A stretch of DNA of 36,786 nucleotides from an uncultured Woeseiaceae bacterium (GTDB lineage: Bacteria > Pseudomonadota > Gammaproteobacteria > Steroidobacterales > Woeseiaceae): positions 1 to 36,786 of the forward strand of contig CALZMR010000002.1 in assembly GCA_945788575.1 (NCBI GenBank), given 5' to 3'. Both the position numbers and the translations under genes were made by a program. The notes under the pieces were generated by a model that made no database searches, had not been told where the DNA came from, and saw only the letters and a program-made list of their open reading frames with translations. This document shows, one piece after another, positions 16,072 to 25,345 of the stretch; positions within the stretch are counted from its first letter, which is position 1; each line of letters starts with the position of its first letter.

Positions 16072-17354
16072 GCGCCTCGTTCTTCCTTCGTCATCGACTG
16101 CTGTTCCGTTCGTATCTGTTTTTGGCGGCTGGTCTCCTTGTGGTTGCCGCCGTACTCGATTTCGGACTGGCGCGCCTGCAATCAGGTGTGCGCGCCCCCG
16201 AGGATCCCTGGATCACGGCGACCTTCGATCTGGTCGAGGCCCGGCTTGCGGCTGCCCCTGTGGCGAGCCGCAACCTCGAAGCATCAGAGATCGCTGAGGA
16301 ACTGGGCTTCGGAATCAGCCTGCTTGCGGCGGGAGATATTGCCGCGGCAACGCCGTCGGGAGAAGCGTTCGACACGCTCATCGACGCGGATGGCCGGCGA
16401 TCATACCTGCGCTACTTCGACGGACTGGGCGGATACCTTCGAATCGGACCGATCCCGCAGGAGCGAGAGGGGATCGTCGGTCGATTGCTGCCGCCACTTT
16501 TCTATCTCTCGATCTTCGTACTTGTCGGGCTATGGTTGCGGCCGCTCCTCAAAGACGTCAGGTCGATCACATCAGCGTCGCAGCGGTTCGCCGCAGACTA
16601 TCGAGAGCCGCTCCGAACGGCGGACGACACTACTCAGCTCAGGCCTCTGGCTACCAATCTCGACGAGATGTCGGCCAGGCTGAGCGGTTTGATTCAGACT
16701 CAGAAAGAGCTCATCGCGGCCCTGTCGCACGAGATGCGAACGCCGCTGGCGCGCATCCGTATGGCGCTGGCCGTACTCGGTGACCGCAGTGACGAAGACG
16801 CGCAGCGAGACATCGAAGCTGTAGTCCGAGACGTCGAAGACATCGACGACCTTATCGGCTCGATGCTCAATTATGCGCGGCTGGATCATCCGGACCTGCG
16901 CATGAACTGGCAGTCCGTACCGATTGGCGCGTGGCTGGAGCAGGTACTGGATCGCTGCCGTCGGCCGGACAGGACTATGTCGATCGATCTCGATCCGGAT
17001 ATCGACACGATCGATATGGATCCCAGGCTAATGGAGTTGGCTGTTAGCAATCTGGTGTCGAATGCCGGCCGATACGCGGAACAGTCCGTTCGAGTGAGCG
17101 TGGGTCGCAGAAACGGCGGTTTCAAGGTCGTGGTCGAGGACGACGGAGTGGGAGTTCCGGAGGACGACCGGGAGGCGGTCTTCAAAGCTTTCTCACGTTT
17201 GGACGATAGCCGCAATCGCGACACCGGCGGTTACGGCCTCGGTCTGGCCATTGTCTCCAGAATTGCCGCACTTCACGGTGGAGCCGTACAAGTCGACTCG
17301 TCGGAGCCCCTTGGCGGAGCCCGATTCACACTCGAATGGGCATCTCCCGACTGA
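16068..17354 (+). CDS. Membrane sensor histidine kinase
   Basis: A 428-residue kinase. The first membrane helix is at about 14-33, a periplasmic sensor of about 105 residues follows, and the second helix is at about 143-160. A HAMP region (about 160-212) leads to the HisKA helix with phospho-acceptor His221 in SHEMRTPLARIR. The ATPase domain (about 305-426) carries the N box (NLVSNAGRYA), the G1 box (EDDGVGVPEDD) and the G2 box (GGYGLGLAIV). The GTG start overlaps the response-regulator stop (GTGA). It is the last gene of the MipA-DUF3019-regulator operon and should phosphorylate the upstream OmpR-type protein. The layout is RstB-like. The signal is unknown. Confidence 0.92.
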   Translation: MSASFFLRHRLLFRSYLFLAAGLLVVAAVLDFGLARLQSGVRAPEDPWITATFDLVEARLAAAPVASRNLEASEIAEELGFGISLLAAGDIAAATPSGEAFDTLIDADGRRSYLRYFDGLGGYLRIGPIPQEREGIVGRLLPPLFYLSIFVLVGLWLRPLLKDVRSITSASQRFAADYREPLRTADDTTQLRPLATNLDEMSARLSGLIQTQKELIAALSHEMRTPLARIRMALAVLGDRSDEDAQRDIEAVVRDVEDIDDLIGSMLNYARLDHPDLRMNWQSVPIGAWLEQVLDRCRRPDRTMSIDLDPDIDTIDMDPRLMELAVSNLVSNAGRYAEQSVRVSVGRRNGGFKVVVEDDGVGVPEDDREAVFKAFSRLDDSRNRDTGGYGLGLAIVSRIAALHGGAVQVDSSEPLGGARFTLEWASPD

Positions 17355-17442
17355 CTGCTGATCGCTCGCCCGGCCTTGGTTCGGTAAACTATCGGCGCTC
17401 CAGCCGATCCCAGTCCAACAAGAACCAACAGAGGAAGCGGCC

Positions 17443-18759
17443 TTGAACGAACCGGGTCTAATTGCGCGTGCCGCGAAGGCGCTGTCTCAGATCGAAAAGA
17501 ACGAGCTGAAAGCCACGCTCGTCTCGATGCTCTTGGCATTCATTCTGATGGCATCATATTTCGTTTTACGCCCTGTGCGCGATGCGATGCCAAGTGACTG
17601 GAGCAACACCGAACTCAGTATTCTCTGGTGGCTGAATTTCCTAATCTGCGCAGCGTTCGTATCAGTCTTCGGGTACGCCGTCTCACGCGCTCGGCTAAGA
17701 AACGTTGTCGCAATCTTGTATGTCGCCTTCGCGGCGACGTTCGTGATCTTGTCCATAGGTGTGGCGATCGTCGAAGACCGCGCGTCGATCAGCAAGCTTT
17801 ACTACCTCTGGGTTAGCGTTTTCGCGCTTTTCAATACGTCCGTGTTCTGGACATTTATGACCGACATGTTCACGCGCGAACAATCAAAGCGCTTGTTTCC
17901 GGTTATCGCAGCCGGCGCGAGCGCCGGCGCTTTCGCAGGCCCATTACTCCCATTGTTTTATGCCGAGATTGTCGGCATTGAGACTTTGATCTTCATCGCC
18001 TCGATCGGACTCCTGCTAGGCGTGCCTTTGATTTTCTATCTCTACCGTCTCAAAGGCGCAGAATTGGGCAATGTCGATCTAAAGGCGGATACGACGGCAT
18101 TGGGCGGCAAATGGTGGCAAGGTTTCCGAGCGTTTGCGACCAGCCCATATATGTTGGGAATTGCCGCATTTATCCTTCTTTACACGTTTATTAGTTCGTT
18201 CGTCTATTTCGAACAAAAGAACGTTCTTGCGGATATCCCTATTGAGCGCAGGACACAGCTGCTTAGCCTGGTCGATCTAGCGGTAAATTCTCTGACTTAC
18301 GTCCTCGCACTGTTCGTGACAGGCAGGATCGTTCTGCGCCTCGGGATGCCCTTGGCGCTGGTCTTGATGCCTGTATTGATTTGCCTGGGCATGCTGATTC
18401 TGGCCATCGCGCCAATTGTCACCGTTGTCCTCGCCCTGCAGGTTTTCCGCCGCGCTGGCAACTATGGGTTGACCAAGCCGGCTCGCGAAACACTTTTCAC
18501 TAAGATTAGCCCTGAAGTTCGCTTCAAGGCCAAGCCGGTGATCGACATCGTCGTCTATCGTGGCGGTGACGCCGTAGCCGGGTCGTTGTTTTCGATGCTT
18601 ACAGATAAGATCGGCCTCGGTCTGGCAGCAATGGCAGCTATCGGCTCGGGTATCGCGGCACTCTGGGCGTGGGTCGGGGCGAAACTCGGACGGCGCTTTG
18701 ACGAAGGCGAATCAGAGCCCGAAAACGTTCAGGAATCGAAACAAAGCGAAAATACGTAA
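17443..18759 (+). CDS. ATP/ADP translocase-like MFS transporter (NTP/NDP exchanger family)
   Basis: A 438-residue membrane protein with about 11-12 hydrophobic helices. The N-terminal part (MLLAFILMASYFVLRPVRDAM) matches the Tlc/AAA-like branch of the MFS, whose members share the YFVLRPVRD signature. In obligate intracellular bacteria such carriers exchange ATP for ADP, but the free-living homologues are functionally unassigned, so nucleotide exchange here is only a possibility. The start is TTG 17443, with GAGGAAG about 6 bases upstream. Base composition differs from the neighbours: a hand count of 18121-18240 gives about 43% G+C, and the gene is rich in A/T third positions. Recent transfer is possible. 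It appears monocistronic. Confidence 0.8.
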   Translation: MNEPGLIARAAKALSQIEKNELKATLVSMLLAFILMASYFVLRPVRDAMPSDWSNTELSILWWLNFLICAAFVSVFGYAVSRARLRNVVAILYVAFAATFVILSIGVAIVEDRASISKLYYLWVSVFALFNTSVFWTFMTDMFTREQSKRLFPVIAAGASAGAFAGPLLPLFYAEIVGIETLIFIASIGLLLGVPLIFYLYRLKGAELGNVDLKADTTALGGKWWQGFRAFATSPYMLGIAAFILLYTFISSFVYFEQKNVLADIPIERRTQLLSLVDLAVNSLTYVLALFVTGRIVLRLGMPLALVLMPVLICLGMLILAIAPIVTVVLALQVFRRAGNYGLTKPARETLFTKISPEVRFKAKPVIDIVVYRGGDAVAGSLFSMLTDKIGLGLAAMAAIGSGIAALWAWVGAKLGRRFDEGESEPENVQESKQSENT

Positions 18760-18853
18760 CGTCAGCTAAGCCGCACCGGTCTGCTGAAGGTGTGCAGCAT
18801 ACGGCCGGGCAGCACCAGCGAGCATGAGCTAATCTGACATTGGGGGTACTAGA

Positions 18854-20503
18854 ATGAACTATTTACGCAGGATTTTGTGGCGCAGCCTCGCGTGCGTGCC
18901 GCTCATGCTGGTTGGAGGTCACGTGGCTATTGCTGACGATCATGACTATGACGCGCTCGTCGAGTTGTTCGAAGAGTGGCGAGAATTCGAGCGTCCGCCG
19001 CTTCAGGAAGGAGCGCCCGACTACACAGCGGAAACCTTCGACGCTCGGCACGGCGAATTCCTTGAGCTACGTGAACGCCTGCACGCATTCGACCTCGATG
19101 CATGGTCCGTCGAGCAGCAGGTCGACTGGCATCTCGTCCGCGCCGAAATGAACGGCTACGATTTCAATTATCGCGTGCTGATGCCGTGGGCGCGCGACCC
19201 TGCGTACTATCAGTCGATTTGGCTCTACAAGAGCGACGTTCCCGCTCACGAGGGGCCGACGCATCATGCTGTGACGGAACTCTGGGCTTACGAGTTCCCT
19301 CTGACCTCGGACGAAGAGCAGCGATTGATCGGCGATCTGAGCGTCATCCCGCCGCTCATGCGCCAGGCGCAACAGAATCTGACGGGCAATGCCAGAGAGC
19401 TCTGGATTGCCGGAATTCGCAACATCGAGGATCAGCGCGGGGCGCTCGACGATCTCGCAGCAACAGATGGCCTCGGCGAGCCTTTACGTGCGGCGATCGC
19501 CGACGCTCAGACCGCTACCGACGAATTGATCGCCTGGCTGTATGAGGAGGCCGAATCGAAAGACGGCCCTTCGGGAATCGGCCGGGACAATTACACGTGG
19601 TACGCACAAAACGTGCACCTCGTACCGCTAACCTGGGAAGACGAGGTGCGATTGCTCAAGCGCGAACTCGACCGGGCCTGGGCGTCACTCAGACTGGAAG
19701 AGCACCGTAATCGCAATCTTCCGCCATTGGTTGCGGCTTCGACACCAGAGGAGTACGACGCGCTCGCGGATCGTTCGGCGACCTACTTCATCGACTGGCT
19801 GAGGGACGAGGAGATCGTTACCGTCGCAGACTACTTCGATCCGGCATTGCGGGCACGGCTTGGGGAGTTCGTTCCCGAAGAGACGCGGAACTTCTTCTGG
19901 ATCGCGGCGCACTACGATCCGACGCCGCTCTACACGCACTTCTATCACTGGTTCGAACTCGCCCGTATGGAGAACGAGCCGCATGACAGCCCGATCCGCC
20001 GCGATGCGCTCCTCTACAATATCTTCGACAGTCGCAACGAGGGCACGGCGACGGGCGTGGAAGAGATGTTCATGCACGCGGGCCTTTACGACCACAATCC
20101 GCGTGTCCGTGAGATCGTCTGGATCATGCTCGCTCAGCGTGCCGCGCGCGGCCTCGGTTCCCTCTACGCGCATGCGAACGAGATGACGATGGAGGAGGCG
20201 GGCGGCGTGCATGTCGAATGGACACCACGCGGCTGGATGGCGACAGAGGAGGAGCTGTTGAAGTTCGAGCAGCACCTATACCTTCGTCAGCCCGGCTACG
20301 GCACGAGTTACGTGACGGGTAAGTACCTGTTGGAGCGGACGTTGGCAGACTACGCCAAGCTGCTCGAGGAACGTGGCGAGCCGTTTACCCTGCGCGAGTT
20401 CTTCGATCATCTCAATTCGATCGATAGCATTCCGATAGCGCTTGGCCGCTGGCAGATGACCGGGCTTGATGACGAGATGGCGTTGATCTCGGCCCCCGAC
20501 TAA
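18854..20503 (+). CDS. DUF885-type secreted protein, possible peptidase
   Basis: A 549-residue exported, mostly helical protein. A signal peptide (about 1-27, ending GHVAIA before DDHD) is followed by one long domain. It resembles the DUF885 family: [11 protein letters not shown] near the N-terminus, an [15 protein letters not shown] segment, [23 protein letters not shown], and a conserved [19 protein letters not shown] segment that takes the place of the EGWA.Y.E motif. No HExxH zinc-peptidase motif is present, so protease activity cannot be claimed. GGGGGT lies 7 bases before the ATG. It sits between a transporter and a decayed HDOD gene with no operon partner. Confidence 0.7.
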   Translation: MNYLRRILWRSLACVPLMLVGGHVAIADDHDYDALVELFEEWREFERPPLQEGAPDYTAETFDARHGEFLELRERLHAFDLDAWSVEQQVDWHLVRAEMNGYDFNYRVLMPWARDPAYYQSIWLYKSDVPAHEGPTHHAVTELWAYEFPLTSDEEQRLIGDLSVIPPLMRQAQQNLTGNARELWIAGIRNIEDQRGALDDLAATDGLGEPLRAAIADAQTATDELIAWLYEEAESKDGPSGIGRDNYTWYAQNVHLVPLTWEDEVRLLKRELDRAWASLRLEEHRNRNLPPLVAASTPEEYDALADRSATYFIDWLRDEEIVTVADYFDPALRARLGEFVPEETRNFFWIAAHYDPTPLYTHFYHWFELARMENEPHDSPIRRDALLYNIFDSRNEGTATGVEEMFMHAGLYDHNPRVREIVWIMLAQRAARGLGSLYAHANEMTMEEAGGVHVEWTPRGWMATEEELLKFEQHLYLRQPGYGTSYVTGKYLLERTLADYAKLLEERGEPFTLREFFDHLNSIDSIPIALGRWQMTGLDDEMALISAPD

Positions 20504-20604
20504 GCGAGGTCGAACCGGTAAGCGGACTTGCGCGAGACCGGCAAGCCGCTATCGACGGACCAGGTAATGGGCGTTTTAAACCAGACGCCCTGGCGAACTA
20601 TCCA

Positions 20605-21215
20605 TCAGCTGACGCCCAGTACCTGCAGTATTTCGTTTACCTCGGCGTCGGCTTCGCGGAGTAACGCGAGGCTCTCGTCCGGACCGATATCGCCTAACGG
20701 CAATTTTTCAAATGCCGGAATCTCGGTGATCTTTGGAGCCTCGTGCATCTCGGGTGTGCCGACGGCGCCATGCAGGCGCGCGACGAGTACGATGTCGCTG
20801 AGATCGGCGGCAGGCCCGGGGTCGCGCTCCCAGACCTTCCGGCTCCGAGCGACTTCGACCGTCTCTTCATCGAAGTCCCAATGCTTAAGAAGCACTACGC
20901 CGGCAATACCGGAGAACGTGCCGAGTGTGTGCTCGGAATGATCGACGTCGGATTACAAACCCCTTGCGTCTATGACCCGCAACAACGGCAGCACGCCGAT
21001 ATGCTGAAGGAGACCCGCCAGCATTGCGCGATCCGGGTCCGTCGTTCCGCAGCGGGATGCGATGACCGAGCTCAACGCCGCGCGCGCCTCAATATCGCGC
21101 TTATCCGGGTTGGATTGAGAGCACCGTTGACCGGTATCATGGATGGCCAGAGCCCGAGCGGACCGCATGGCGCTGGTCAGAGTAGAGTCGGCACGGCAGT
21201 CCTCGTGACCTTGCC
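20605..21215 (-). pseudogene. Remnant of an HDOD-domain signalling protein
   Basis: Reading the minus strand in one frame gives a continuous C-terminal HDOD-like sequence: LTSAMRSARAL, then RAALSSVIA, DPDRAMLAGLLQHIGVLPLL, HTLGTFSGIAGVVLLKHWDF, DIVLVARLHGAVGT and a C-terminal AEVNEILQVLG. It is interrupted by one in-frame TAA at 20953-20955 (after VIDARGL), and no frameshift is needed to join the two halves. The N-terminal half of the domain and a normal start are missing: the homologous part fades at about 21215, inside the leader of the next plus-strand gene. HDOD proteins bind nucleotides or partner kinases and usually are 270 residues or more; only about 200 remain. It is a decayed, 5'-truncated copy. 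Confidence 0.72.
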
Positions 21216-21251
21216 GGTCCAGAGTAATGAAACAACCCAGGAGGTCATTAC

Positions 21252-22115
21252 GTGAGCAGACTTGTAGTGCTCGTCGCAGCGTTGTTTGCGGCATCGTCCG
21301 CGTACGGAGAGGAATACGAGAGCAATCTGGACAGGATCGCCGCTACCGGCGAGTTCCGTATCGGTTTCGTCCCGGACGCTCCGCCGCTTTCGTTCGTCGA
21401 CCGAAACGGTGAGGCTGTGGGCTACTCCGTGGATCTTTGCCGCCGAATCGCATCGGGTATCCGGGACGAACTCGGTCTCGAAAATATCGAGATTACGTTC
21501 ACGCCGCTGGTATCGATGCAGGAGCGCCTGAGCGCGGTCGAAGAGCGGCGCGTCGACATCGAGTGTGGCGCGACGACGGTTACGCTGGCCCGGCGGGAGC
21601 GTGTGGACTTCACGCTCATGATATTCATTACGGGCAGCACGGTCTTGTCCAGAAGGAGCGACGGGATCGATGACGTTGCGGACCTGGACGGCAAACGGGT
21701 GGCCGTGATTGCCGGCACAACAACCGAAGACACGATTCGCGAATTCGTGGCCGTCAATGAATTCGACATCGAGATTCAGTTGATCGCAACTCACGACGAG
21801 GGGATGGAACTCCTGAATCGCGGTAGCGTTGACGGATATGCGTCGGATCGAGCGATGCTGCTCGGACAGGTATTCCGCAGCGAAAACGCGGCCGAGGAGT
21901 ACACGATGCTGGGCACCGTACTGTCTTTCGAGCCCTACGCGCTGGTCGTGCCACGCGGCGACAGCCGATTCAGGCTGAGCGCGGATCGGGCTCTGGCCCA
22001 GCTGTATCGGTCAGTCGCGATTCGACGCCTTTACGACCGGTGGTTCACTCGCTTCGGTGAGCCGCTCTCGCCTATCGTCGAGGCCATGTATCAGTTTCAG
22101 GCGGTCGGAGAGTAA
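21252..22115 (+). CDS. Periplasmic amino-acid-type solute-binding protein (SBP_bac_3)
   Basis: A 287-residue secreted binding protein. The signal peptide (about 1-19, ending SSAYG) is followed by the two-lobe fold of polar amino-acid ABC receptors: IAATGEFRIGFVPDAPPLSFVDRNGEAVGYSVDLCRRIA, then the ERLSAVEERRVDIECGATTVTLARRE hinge region, DLDGKRVAVIAGTTTEDTI and GSVDGYASDRAML. The usual R.DF.....T motif is present as RVDFTLMIF. The start is GTG 21252 with a strong AGGAGGT site about 7 bases upstream. No ABC permease or ATPase is adjacent, so the partner transporter lies elsewhere or the protein serves another system. Its stop directly abuts that of the convergent M14 gene, with no room for a terminator between. 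Confidence 0.9.
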   Translation: MSRLVVLVAALFAASSAYGEEYESNLDRIAATGEFRIGFVPDAPPLSFVDRNGEAVGYSVDLCRRIASGIRDELGLENIEITFTPLVSMQERLSAVEERRVDIECGATTVTLARRERVDFTLMIFITGSTVLSRRSDGIDDVADLDGKRVAVIAGTTTEDTIREFVAVNEFDIEIQLIATHDEGMELLNRGSVDGYASDRAMLLGQVFRSENAAEEYTMLGTVLSFEPYALVVPRGDSRFRLSADRALAQLYRSVAIRRLYDRWFTRFGEPLSPIVEAMYQFQAVGE

Positions 22116-24761
22116 CTACTCGTCTTCCCTTGGCGGATCGAACAGTGTGGAGAAAAACACGCTGTTCATGAACAGCTTGTTCGTTCCGTACCAGTAGCCT
22201 CGGAAGTTGGGATTGTCCGCGAATAGAATGACGCTGCCGGCGCCGGATCGCTCAGCGATGAGCGCGGCCGTGCCGGCCAGCGCCTCCGCGTTCTCCTCGG
22301 ATACATAGCCCGAGTAGACCGGCTCGTCCGTATAGGCGATCACGGTCGCATACGGGTTGTCTGTCGATTCCATCGGTTCTTCGACGTTTTTGTGCAGAAA
22401 GATGTCGCGCTGCGGGTAGCCGAAGCCCAAAGGGTGCGTGTTGTCGAGGTTCGCCGCGAAGATCGCCCCGCCGACAACGTCGACGGCGTCGAGGCGTTCC
22501 TTCTCGCCGTAATCGGTGCGCTCCACGGGTTCCGGTTCTTCTTCGTCTTCTGGTTCCGCGGCCGCGGCCAGTGCTTCTTCGCTTTCGGGATCGACGTAGT
22601 CGAGGGTCATCGACCGCAGCCAGGGAGATGCGTCACGAAACCCGACGGCGGTCCCGCCTTCAGCGACCCACTGGCGCAGCCGACCGGCATACTCCGGCGC
22701 ATACTCTTCGTAGTCTCCTGAGGGGAATACGATGTGCGTGTAGCGATTCCAATCAATGCCTCCCAGGTCGTCGCGGGCACGCAAGGTAACCGGCATGTTC
22801 ATGCGATAGTCGAGCAGATGCCAGATCTCACCGGAGTCGTACAGATTGATACCGTCCCCCGTTGCCAGCAGGATGGCCGGCTCCGAAACCGCACGGAATG
22901 ACGGACCGCCGGGATCGATGCCTGCCGTTCCTGTCGCACTGCGGCCGGAGGTCAGGGCATAAACCCTCAGGTGATCTTCGCGAGCGATCGTCTGCATTAG
23001 TTCGTGAATGTCGTCTCGACCGGTCTCTTGACGGTCGAACGGCACGAGGATGCTGCCCTGCGGGAAGGCGCGAACTCCGGCTGATGTCTGTACCGAGAAC
23101 GGCTTCATGGCGACACGGACGAGCAGACCCTCGGCGAGCAGCCGATGCAGCGCCCGTGGGGCGAAGTACGCGTCATACTCGAATACGTAGGCATAGTCGG
23201 CGCGGTCGGGAGCCGGGGCGGTCGGCATCGCCGGTTCGTGCGCGTCGCCGAGCAGCGAGGCGCGAAAGTCGCGCCTTTCCAGCGCGGCGTACTGCAGCCC
23301 GAAGGCCGGTGGCATCGTCCAGGTCGAGACGTCGTAGAACGTCGTGTCCTCGAATTCGAGTACGGTCTCGAAAATGCTGCGTATCAGCCGATACTGCGGC
23401 TGGTCGATCGGGACGAGAAGCGACTCCGCGGCCGGATACCGTTCTCCGCCGATTGTCAGATCGCGAGTCGGCCGGTGTGCCTGAATGCGATGATAGTCGA
23501 GCAAATCGGCGAACAGGTGTAAGCGAACGGGATCGCCGGGCGCCGTGAGTATCCAGGCGCGTGTACTCGAACTCTCGGCTTCGTCGAGCGCGGATGCATA
23601 GAAGTCACGTTGATACGCAAGGTAGTCGCGACGCAGCGCCGAACCGGCCTGGATGCTGGCAATACTCGTGCGGAAATGCTTTCGAATGTTCTCGCGGAAC
23701 GTTCGCAATCCGTTGCCAGTCTCCAACTCGCGGCCGAGCGCGGCTCCTGCTTCGTACAGCACGCCGACACCGCCGTTCAGAAGCGGAAAGGTCGAACCCT
23801 TGCCAACGTAGTAGTTGTCGAATCCTTCACCGTGGAAATACAGCCTCGCCTCGGAGTCGAGAAATGCCTCGGAGGTGCGCACGGTTTCCTCCATCAACCT
23901 CTCCGCTTCGTCGGGGGCCAACGGGTTCGTCCGGGTGGCGACGCCGGGATGGAAGTAGTACGTCTGACCGCCGCCCATCTCGTGATAATCGACGGTGATA
24001 TTCGGCCGCCACTCGTGCCACTTGCGCATCCACGCTCGCGGTTCCGGCTGCGTCAGCAGCAGCCACTGGCGATTGAGGTCGAATCCGTAGTGATTCGTGC
24101 GGGCATGCTGCCAGCTGAACTGGTGCTCGATATGCGCCGGGTCGGCTATCGGCAGCTGACCGCCCCAGGCGTCGAACCAGGCAACGCGCTGCGAATGTCC
24201 GTCGGGATTGAAGATCGCCGTTACGAGGATGACGCTATCGGAAAGTATGCTCTCGATCTCGTCGCCCTGAGCCGCGGCGAGGTAGTAGACGAACGGCAGC
24301 GATGCGTCCATGCCGCTGGATTCTGCCCCGTGAACGCCGTAGTTGAGCCAGGTGACAATAGGGGCATCCGCATCGTCGCCCTGGGGTTCGCCCGGTTCTG
24401 TCCGAGCGACGTGCCGCTCGCGTATGTCGTCGATGCGCGAGTGGTTCTGCGCTGACGTGACCACGAGGAACAGTATCGGGCGCCGTTCGTGCGTATACCC
24501 GATGACCTCGAGGCTCATACGATCGCTTGCTTCGGCAACCGCGGAGATGTATTCGACCAGCTGATGGTGCCTTACTGGCTGCAGACCGAGCTCGAATCCC
24601 AAAAAGCTCGCTGGCGTTGGGATGGCAGGGTCGTAACTGACGTCGGCAGGATACATGTCGGCATCGGCGTCGCGAACGTCGATGTCCGCAAAGGCCGGCC
24701 GGCCGATGACAGAGAGTAGAAGAGTTAGGCTAACGAATAGCGCGGCGATTCTTGTTTTCAT
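22116..24761 (-). CDS. Secreted M14-family zinc carboxypeptidase
   Basis: An 881-residue exported enzyme. A signal peptide (about 1-25) precedes a pro-region and an M14 domain at about 60-370. Zinc ligands are His144 and Glu147 in YGVHGAESSG and His260 in VDYHEMG. NPDGH (about 185) and LNRQW (around Arg231) match conserved substrate-site segments. A long C-terminal part follows with a THIVFPSGDYEEYAPEYAGRLRQWVAEGG segment like type-1 glutamine amidotransferase-like (ThuA/GATase-type) domains and an acidic EEALAAAAEPEDEEEPEPVE linker. Such large M14 proteins are common in marine protein degraders and probably release C-terminal residues from peptides outside the cytoplasm. It follows the small 24825-25040 gene by 63 bases on the same strand and may share its transcript. 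Confidence 0.9.
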   Translation of the reverse strand: MKTRIAALFVSLTLLLSVIGRPAFADIDVRDADADMYPADVSYDPAIPTPASFLGFELGLQPVRHHQLVEYISAVAEASDRMSLEVIGYTHERRPILFLVVTSAQNHSRIDDIRERHVARTEPGEPQGDDADAPIVTWLNYGVHGAESSGMDASLPFVYYLAAAQGDEIESILSDSVILVTAIFNPDGHSQRVAWFDAWGGQLPIADPAHIEHQFSWQHARTNHYGFDLNRQWLLLTQPEPRAWMRKWHEWRPNITVDYHEMGGGQTYYFHPGVATRTNPLAPDEAERLMEETVRTSEAFLDSEARLYFHGEGFDNYYVGKGSTFPLLNGGVGVLYEAGAALGRELETGNGLRTFRENIRKHFRTSIASIQAGSALRRDYLAYQRDFYASALDEAESSSTRAWILTAPGDPVRLHLFADLLDYHRIQAHRPTRDLTIGGERYPAAESLLVPIDQPQYRLIRSIFETVLEFEDTTFYDVSTWTMPPAFGLQYAALERRDFRASLLGDAHEPAMPTAPAPDRADYAYVFEYDAYFAPRALHRLLAEGLLVRVAMKPFSVQTSAGVRAFPQGSILVPFDRQETGRDDIHELMQTIAREDHLRVYALTSGRSATGTAGIDPGGPSFRAVSEPAILLATGDGINLYDSGEIWHLLDYRMNMPVTLRARDDLGGIDWNRYTHIVFPSGDYEEYAPEYAGRLRQWVAEGGTAVGFRDASPWLRSMTLDYVDPESEEALAAAAEPEDEEEPEPVERTDYGEKERLDAVDVVGGAIFAANLDNTHPLGFGYPQRDIFLHKNVEEPMESTDNPYATVIAYTDEPVYSGYVSEENAEALAGTAALIAERSGAGSVILFADNPNFRGYWYGTNKLFMNSVFFSTLFDPPREDE

Positions 24762-24824
24762 TCAGGCTGCTTATCCGGGACTAAGTTGCCCGAAGATAGC
24801 GAAAACCCGACCGCTTGTCCCTAC

Positions 24825-25040
24825 TCAGTCCTTATCGTACTTGCTGAATGCGGGCACACAGAACTGGCCTGTGCAATTGTAGGGATCGGAGCCGGCATCG
24901 TCGTCGGCGTCGAGTTCCAGCGACGTAATCTCCACGGACCGCGGTGGCGGCCGATGTTCGTCATCCTCGGCGGCGGTTCTCTTAGGCTCGTTCTCGGGCT
25001 TGCCGGCCGCGTCGTCTTCCGCGTGTTTCCAGTTTGACAT
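24825..25040 (-). CDS. Small acidic peptide with C-terminal Cys pair, function unknown
   Basis: A 71-residue, strongly charged protein with no signal peptide or membrane helix. Residues 1-50 are rich in Asp, Glu and Lys (KHAEDDAAGKPENEP and ADDDAGSD), and the last 20 carry two cysteines four residues apart in PYNCTGQFCVPAF. The leader-plus-short-Cys-tail layout is reminiscent of ribosomally made modified peptides, but no modifying enzyme is next to it and the similarity may be chance. GGGATAG lies about 6 bases upstream of the ATG. It precedes the M14 carboxypeptidase gene on the same strand. Alternative explanations are a small regulatory or stress protein, or a spurious frame. Confidence 0.5.
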   Translation of the reverse strand: MSNWKHAEDDAAGKPENEPKRTAAEDDEHRPPPRSVEITSLELDADDDAGSDPYNCTGQFCVPAFSKYDKD

Positions 25041-25345
25041 AATACTATCCCGTTGATCTTGCTCGAGTTTCCATTATTCGCGACAGGACGGTGAGGGTTG
25101 AACGTTAATGGTCGGCCGATTCCTACCGTTCGTCGGTGTTGCGCCGTTCGTCGGCAATGAGTGACCGTTCAGTCAAGCCGTTGCAGAAGGAACGAATTTT
25201 CCGAGGCATATCAGTGGCCTGTCGCTCGACGGCGACAGTGGCAGAGCGTAGCGAGTTATGTGACGCTGGTCGTAGCTTGGATAAGGCAGCGCGATACCAT
25301 CGACTATTCACAGAATTTGCGCCGTGTGCGGCGGAGTGACCGGCT
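25041..25345. other. Divergent non-coding region between the small peptide and the Pro-rich lipoprotein
   Basis: 305 bases with no credible gene. It contains a short direct repeat (25126-25154). A -10/-35 pair for either flanking gene is not obvious. Confidence 0.4.
25126..25154. repeat. 11-base direct repeat with 18-base period
   Basis: CCGTTCGTCGG is present at 25126-25136 and again at 25144-25154. It lies in the promoter region between divergent genes, where such a pair could be a regulator site; chance is also possible. Confidence 0.4.

Noticed and set aside
20517-20550. Hairpin after the DUF885 gene as a terminator
   Set aside because: GCGG-A-CTTGC and GCAAGCCGC can pair with a one-base bulge, but no T-run follows and the loop is ordinary sequence; too weak to list.
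23610-24455. A 281-codon plus-strand frame opposite the M14 carboxypeptidase
   Set aside because: Antisense shadow of a high-G+C gene whose zinc motif is intact; no ribosome site or family pattern.
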